Source: an uncultured Ruminococcus sp.
Lineage (GTDB): Bacteria; Bacillota; Clostridia; Oscillospirales; Ruminococcaceae
Length of the DNA stretch: 10,051 bases
Direction of reading: 5' to 3'
Assembly: GCA_937910385.1 (NCBI GenBank)
Contig: CALEPT010000042.1
Location: 1 to 10,051, forward strand
Shown piece after piece: positions 7,117-10,051 of the stretch. Position numbers and translations under genes: made by a program. Each line of letters opens with the position of its first letter. Within the stretch, counting starts at the first letter, position 1. The notes beneath the pieces are model-generated. The model saw only the letters and a program-made list of their open reading frames with translations. It was not told the DNA's origin and searched no databases.

Positions 7117-7707
7117 AATGACCTAAGTTCTTTTCTTGAATCTTATAGTCTAAGTATTAACTGCATTGGTTCTTCAAGTCAAGTTATAACCGTTGCTTCG
7201 AGCGGCAGTTCTTGTACTGTATGCTTTTATGAAAAAAAGAATAATATCTGGAACTGCCTGCTTAAAACAAACGGAGTTGTTGGAAAAAACGGTGTCTCCG
7301 ACAAAAGCAGTGAAGGAGATTATTGTACCCCGAAAGGAATATTCTCTCTTGGTTTTGCATTTGGTATACCGCCTATGAACAGTCTTGATATCGAATATCG
7401 CCAGATAAATGGTAACTGCTATTGGATAGATGATGTGGATTCAGCGTTGTATAATCAGTGGGTAGAAAACAATACGCCTACTTGGAAAAGCGCTGAGCAT
7501 CTTACAGATTATCCACAGGCTTACAAATACGCAGTCGTAATCAATTACAATATGTCACCTGTTATTGCAGGCAAAGGTTCTGCGATATTTCTGCACTGTA
7601 TGTCTGGCAGCTATACCGCAGGTTGTGTGGCTGTTTCTGAAAATGATATGCTTTACATTATAAAACATCTTGATTCTTCTAAATCGCCAATAATAATCAT
7701 CGAATAA
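7117..7707 (+). pseudogene. C-terminal YkuD (L,D-transpeptidase) part of the broken protein
   Basis: The same frame continues for 196 codons after the TGA. It contains the front of a YkuD domain of the COG3786 type (GDYCTPKGIFSLGFAFG), then the catalytic end: FLHC with His at 7594-7596, and TAGCVAVSE with the nucleophilic Cys at 7624-7626. L,D-transpeptidases form 3-3 cross-links or attach proteins to peptidoglycan outside the cell. The conserved domain begins before 7330, yet no ATG, GTG or TTG occurs in frame between 7117 and 7375. A start at ATG 7375 would remove the conserved front. It is therefore the tail of the upstream gene and not an independent one. Confidence 0.85.
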
Positions 7708-7710
7708 TTT

Positions 7711-7740
7711 GACCGCTCTCATTATTTGGAGCGGTCTTTC
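7711..7740 (+). terminator. Rho-independent terminator after the AAA cluster
   Basis: The perfect 8-bp stem GACCGCTC (7711-7718) and GAGCGGTC (7729-7736) with a 10-base loop is followed by TTTCTTTG. It lies four bases after the YkuD stop codon. Confidence 0.85.
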
Positions 7741-7747
7741 TTTGTCC

Positions 7748-7777
7748 TCAGCCGTTGTATACAGCCTTATTATCGAA
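7748..7777 (-). pseudogene. Relic of a relaxase gene 3' end
   Basis: Read leftward, these 30 bases encode FDNKAVYNG and a TGA. The relaxase at the right end of the window finishes FDNKAIYNG and a TGA. Of the base differences between the two stretches, all but the Val/Ile change are synonymous (Phe, Ala, Tyr and Asn codons), so this is a diverged coding copy and not a fresh duplication. Similarity stops just upstream (next codons Ile-Leu-Val-Leu), where a strong hairpin begins. It marks a junction where a related element once ended. Confidence 0.6.
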
Positions 7778-7783
7778 TATAAG

Positions 7784-7821
7784 AACAAGCTCACTCTCTT
7801 TCACCTGAGAGTGAGCTTGTT
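7784..7821. repeat. Strong 15-bp hairpin of unknown role
   Basis: AACAAGCTCACTCTC (7784-7798) pairs perfectly with GAGAGTGAGCTTGTT (7807-7821) around an 8-base loop. Outer arms GCCTTATT (7764-7771) and AATAAGGC (7835-7842) can extend the structure, and the right outer arm is followed by AGATTTTTT on the + strand. It could be a backup terminator for rightward transcription, a terminator for the leftward peptidase gene (though no T-run follows in that direction), or an end structure of a lost element. Confidence 0.6.
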
Positions 7822-7882
7822 GCTACGTAATAACAATAAGGCAGATTTTTTAAACATGATTTTATCATAATTAACGATTCAA

Positions 7883-8431
7883 CTATCGGGGTAACCAATC
7901 ATCGAGATAAGATTCGAGCTCTGCATCGTTACTACCTATCAACTTATATATCTCCTCACTGTGTTTCAATGCAAACTGGTCAGCATAGTTTTCATAAATA
8001 AGATTATTACTTGGATTCGAATTGATTCCGGTCAATGGATTGAAAAAAATATCATCGCTTAAATTTAATTCAACAATATGCTGAATATGTCCAAGCTCAT
8101 GCATATATGCAAAGATAAATAAGAAATTATTACCTCTCTGCAAAGCATAGTTTATTGCATCAGCTCTTTCTGTTTGAGTTGATAATAAAGAGTTGAATGT
8201 TTCCCGAATCGATGAGATATTCTTATCAAATGATGAGTATACATTAACAACATAGCGCATTCCTGATAACTGAAAGTTAGCACGTGAAGCCGGTGAAAAA
8301 CAAATGCCATTAAAATTTTTTTCAGGATGCTTTTCAATATCACTAAAGCCAATAATTGATGTATTATAATTGATTTTCTCTAAATAATAGCTGATTATTC
8401 CTATAAAATTAATGGTTTTATCATCAAACAT
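7883..8431 (-). CDS. HExxH zinc metallopeptidase, ImmA/IrrE-like
   Basis: The 182-residue protein has the zinc site HELGH (111-115) and, 31 residues later, YENYADQFA (146-154) with Glu147 as probable third ligand. This HExxH plus E-x-x-AD-x-FA arrangement is typical of ImmA/IrrE-type gluzincins, often found on mobile elements where they cleave a repressor. No helix-turn-helix is fused and no repressor gene is adjacent, so the substrate is unknown. The N-terminal 105 residues are not recognisable. There is no signal peptide, so it should act in the cytosol. The ATG at 8431 has GCAGGAGGAACAGGAA before it, and a near-consensus promoter lies upstream, so the gene is independently expressed and transcribed away from the ATPase gene. 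Confidence 0.82.
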   Translation of the reverse strand: MFDDKTINFIGIISYYLEKINYNTSIIGFSDIEKHPEKNFNGICFSPASRANFQLSGMRYVVNVYSSFDKNISSIRETFNSLLSTQTERADAINYALQRGNNFLFIFAYMHELGHIQHIVELNLSDDIFFNPLTGINSNPSNNLIYENYADQFALKHSEEIYKLIGSNDAELESYLDDWLPR

Positions 8432-8465
8432 TTCCTGTTCCTCCTGCTGATTGATTTATAAGCAA

Positions 8466-8494
8466 ATTATAGCACAGAAGCACGGGAAAGTCAA
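8466..8494 (-). promoter_or_regulatory. Promoter of the metallopeptidase gene
   Basis: On the minus strand TTGACT (8494-8489) and TATAAT (8471-8466) are separated by exactly 17 bp, about 35 bp before the start codon. This is a near-consensus sigma-A promoter. Confidence 0.82.
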
Positions 8495-8601
8495 TCACAG
8501 CTTATCAATATTTTAAAATTGCCCATGGATTTGATGATCAGCAACAGGAGTGAAGCATTAGATGTATTAAGCGTAGCAGCGGAGTGTTATCCATATATAT
8601 C

Positions 8602-8630
8602 TTGAAAAATGATATCTGATATGATATACT
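8602..8630 (+). promoter_or_regulatory. Promoter of the ATPase gene
   Basis: TTGAAA (8602-8607) and TATACT (8625-8630) are spaced by 17 bp. The transcript would carry a leader of roughly 75 bases before the TTG start; I see no clear riboswitch or attenuator fold in it. The divergent peptidase promoter lies about 110 bp to the left. Confidence 0.7.
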
Positions 8631-8711
8631 TAATTGAAGTGAGACATTCAAGAGGCGTACACAAGCCATAATCGTTAGTTAATATAGCTTGGATAAGAAA
8701 GGAGGGTTATC

Positions 8712-9536
8712 TTGATATACCTGCGAGAATATACGCCCTCGGAGCAAAAAGTAAACCACCCGAATCTTTACCCATATAACACTCTGAGCGGCAAATTTGC
8801 AGAACCATTGGAGCTTTCTGAGATCACGATCTTTTATGGAGAAAATGGATGTGGAAAGTCCACATTGCTCAATCTCATTGCCTTGAAACTCGGGATAGAA
8901 GGCGCCGAAGAATACTGCTACGGACAGATGTTCATTGACCGATTCAATGAAGAATCTTCTTATTCTATGGCATATAATGAAAAGGGCGTTCAGCATATTG
9001 TCCCTAAAAACAGCAGATATATAAAAAGCGAGGATCTGCTTTATGAAATAAAAAAGATACAGCAGGAGCAAGCCCTTCATATGGGGTATGTCTATGAGGC
9101 GGCACGTTCCGGTGCTGATGCAGATAAGTTAAGAGGAAAGCTGTTTCTGGATAAAGAAATGCAGTGGCTTACTTATGAAGGAAAACGCCTTTTTGGTACG
9201 CTCAAATTCCAGCAAGAAAAATATTCCAACGGAGAGACATCACTACAAATTTTTGAGAATTTTCTACAACCTGATGCTATATACCTTCTGGACGAGCCTG
9301 AAGTATCTCTTTCTCTGCAAAGTCAGCTGAAATTAGCAGATATGATAAACGAAATGGTGCGTTTCTTCAATTGTCAGTTTATTATCGCCACGCACTCTCC
9401 GCTTATGTTGTCACAACTCAGAGGCGTAATATACGATTTTGACCAACCTACTGTCAGAACATCTAATTGGTATGAGCTTGGCAATGTAAAGTTTATGTAC
9501 GAATTCTTTAAGAAACATAAAAACAAATTTGAATAG
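8712..9536 (+). CDS. Predicted ABC-like ATPase (AAA_21 / COG3910-like)
   Basis: A 274-residue soluble ATPase. Walker A GENGCGKST lies at 43-51, a degenerate signature YSNGET at 171-176, Walker B IYLLDEPEVSL at 190-200 (Asp194, Glu195), and the switch His228 in IIATHSP. The spacing is that of stand-alone ABC/SMC-like ATPases and not of transporter subunits: there are no membrane genes next to it and an insert separates Walker A from the signature. The start is TTG at 8712; AAAGGAGGG lies directly upstream and no ATG occurs early in frame. Related proteins occur in many accessory and some defence loci, but the family's reaction partner is generally unknown. No nuclease or toxin partner is visible here. 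Confidence 0.85.
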   Translation: MIYLREYTPSEQKVNHPNLYPYNTLSGKFAEPLELSEITIFYGENGCGKSTLLNLIALKLGIEGAEEYCYGQMFIDRFNEESSYSMAYNEKGVQHIVPKNSRYIKSEDLLYEIKKIQQEQALHMGYVYEAARSGADADKLRGKLFLDKEMQWLTYEGKRLFGTLKFQQEKYSNGETSLQIFENFLQPDAIYLLDEPEVSLSLQSQLKLADMINEMVRFFNCQFIIATHSPLMLSQLRGVIYDFDQPTVRTSNWYELGNVKFMYEFFKKHKNKFE

Positions 9537-9552
9537 CTATTACTTGATATCC

Positions 9553-9576
9553 GCCCTCTTTCTGAGGGCATTTTTT
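9553..9576 (+). terminator. Rho-independent terminator of the ATPase gene
   Basis: GCCCTC (9553-9558) and GAGGGC (9564-9569) form a 6-bp stem with a TTTCT loop, followed by ATTTTTT. It lies 16 bases after the ATPase stop and abuts the 3' end of the opposing relaxase gene. The reverse strand has no T-run, so it acts only on rightward transcripts. Confidence 0.82.
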
Positions 9577-9578
9577 CC

Positions 9579-10051
9579 TCAGCCATTATATATCGCCTTA
9601 TTATCAAAATAAAACCAACATTTCTGACCAGTCACCTTTGCGACGTACTCACAGAAAAAGTGCATTTCCTGATAGCCTGTTGTAATCATCTGACCGTTTT
9701 GATAGCTGACAGCGTTGATTATGATATGAGTGTGCATACTGCCACAGTCGGTATCTTTCAGGTGCGTACAGTAAAGAACCTGATATTTGCCAGCGAAATA
9801 CATAGCACACTTCTGAGCGTACATGGCGGCAACAGCAATATCCTTCACTTGGTCGTTAAAGGCTATAACAATATGAATTAGCGGATTTCCGCTAACTTTA
9901 TTAAACCACTTTCGTACTATGAGCATCTGATCATATGCCTTAGTATAGTCATAAGGATCAACGCCAAAGCCGCCTCTGTATAAAGCACGGTCATCGGACA
10001 CATATGCCAGCGCATTCAGTAAATATTCCACACCTCCGTAAGTGTTGCGGA
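9579..10051 (-). CDS. Small HUH-type relaxase, 5' end outside the window
   Basis: The frame is open to the window edge. A GTG at 10031 could be read as a start, but the codons before it (Arg-Asn-Thr-Tyr-Gly-Gly) continue naturally into VEYLLNALAYVSD, so the true start is probably beyond 10051. Numbered from that GTG, Tyr10 in LNALAYVSD matches the motif I region of MOB relaxases, LIHIVIAF (51-58) is a core strand, and HTHIIINAVSY (100-110) is the metal-binding motif III. The protein ends only about 40 residues after that motif, at FDNKAIYNG, so it is a nuclease domain without the usual long C-terminal part. It would nick an oriT and lead DNA transfer. The MOB class cannot be set from this part. 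Confidence 0.8.
   Translation of the reverse strand, partial: RNTYGGVEYLLNALAYVSDDRALYRGGFGVDPYDYTKAYDQMLIVRKWFNKVSGNPLIHIVIAFNDQVKDIAVAAMYAQKCAMYFAGKYQVLYCTHLKDTDCGSMHTHIIINAVSYQNGQMITTGYQEMHFFCEYVAKVTGQKCWFYFDNKAIYNG

Larger units (their letters stand above)
4142..7707 (+). pseudogene. Membrane-anchored SH3 / L,D-transpeptidase protein, broken by an IS and a stop codon
   Basis: Removing the IS (5137-6282) and one copy of its 8-bp target duplication joins 4142-5136 to 6291-7707 in a single frame of 804 codons including the final stop. Only one internal stop remains, a TGA at 7114-7116 (codon 607). The ancestral protein would have had: a cytosolic Ala/Lys-rich then acidic region (1-190), a Pro-rich stretch (190-210), one transmembrane helix (221-246), an extracellular alpha/beta region, a Thr-rich linker, two SH3-like segments, and a C-terminal YkuD domain. 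GGAGGTG lies eight bases before ATG 4142. The expected role was recognition and cross-linking or trimming of peptidoglycan by a membrane-tethered enzyme, possibly linked to the AAA ATPase through the cytosolic part. Both lesions make full-length product impossible without readthrough and IS loss. Confidence 0.88.

Noticed and set aside
7193..7378. 61-codon rightward open frame after the SH3 part
   Set aside because: It is out of frame with the clear YkuD coding sequence over the same bases.
7720..7883. CRISPR or attC-like site suggested by the hairpin region
   Set aside because: There is only one palindrome, no repeat-spacer periodicity, and no integron-type R sites.
8460..8606. Short rightward open stretch with coding look (PMDLMISNRSEALDVLSVAAE) between the peptidase and ATPase genes
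   Set aside because: No ribosome binding site at its ATG (8525), it overlaps the peptidase promoter, and I recognise no family; it may be a gene relic but cannot be supported.

Overview
The window looks like accessory, mobile-element DNA from a low-GC Gram-positive gut bacterium, most likely a Ruminococcus-like member of the Clostridia. Grounds: AGGAGG-type ribosome binding sites, sigma-A-like promoters, moderate AT content, a small HUH relaxase, an IS1595-type insertion sequence, and a Thr-rich surface protein with SH3 and YkuD domains. The host assignment is inference; no rRNA or housekeeping gene is present.

Layout. (1) 1-1313: a tyrosine recombinase gene between two 29-bp core-type sites in inverted orientation. 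The enzyme has lost the HxxR catalytic box by an apparent in-frame deletion. (2) 1375-7707: a same-strand gene cluster: a Cys-rich mini-protein, a classical AAA ATPase, three AT-rich unknowns (a small soluble protein, an amphipathic protein and a three-helix membrane protein), a DUF4177-like protein, and a large single-pass membrane protein. That last gene originally carried an extracellular region, SH3-like repeats and a C-terminal YkuD L,D-transpeptidase domain (803 codons), but it is broken twice: by a complete 1146-bp IS1595-family element with 8-bp target duplication, and by one in-frame TGA between the SH3 and YkuD parts. A terminator follows at 7711-7740. (3) 7748-9576: two cargo genes with good promoters, a leftward HExxH (ImmA/IrrE-like) metallopeptidase and a rightward ABC-like ATPase started at TTG. 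This block lies between a 10-codon relic of a relaxase 3' end (7748-7777) and the 3' end of a real relaxase gene. (4) 9579-10051: the relaxase gene, leftward, running off the window edge.

How the genes may work together: the cluster at 1375-7707 combines a cytosolic AAA motor, membrane-associated small proteins and a wall-facing SH3/transpeptidase protein. It reads as an envelope-associated, ATP-driven system carried on a mobilizable element. I do not recognise it as a named system, and its wall-acting end is disabled in this copy. The relaxase relic, whose differences from the real relaxase are almost all synonymous, suggests that related elements have stacked at the relaxase 3' end.
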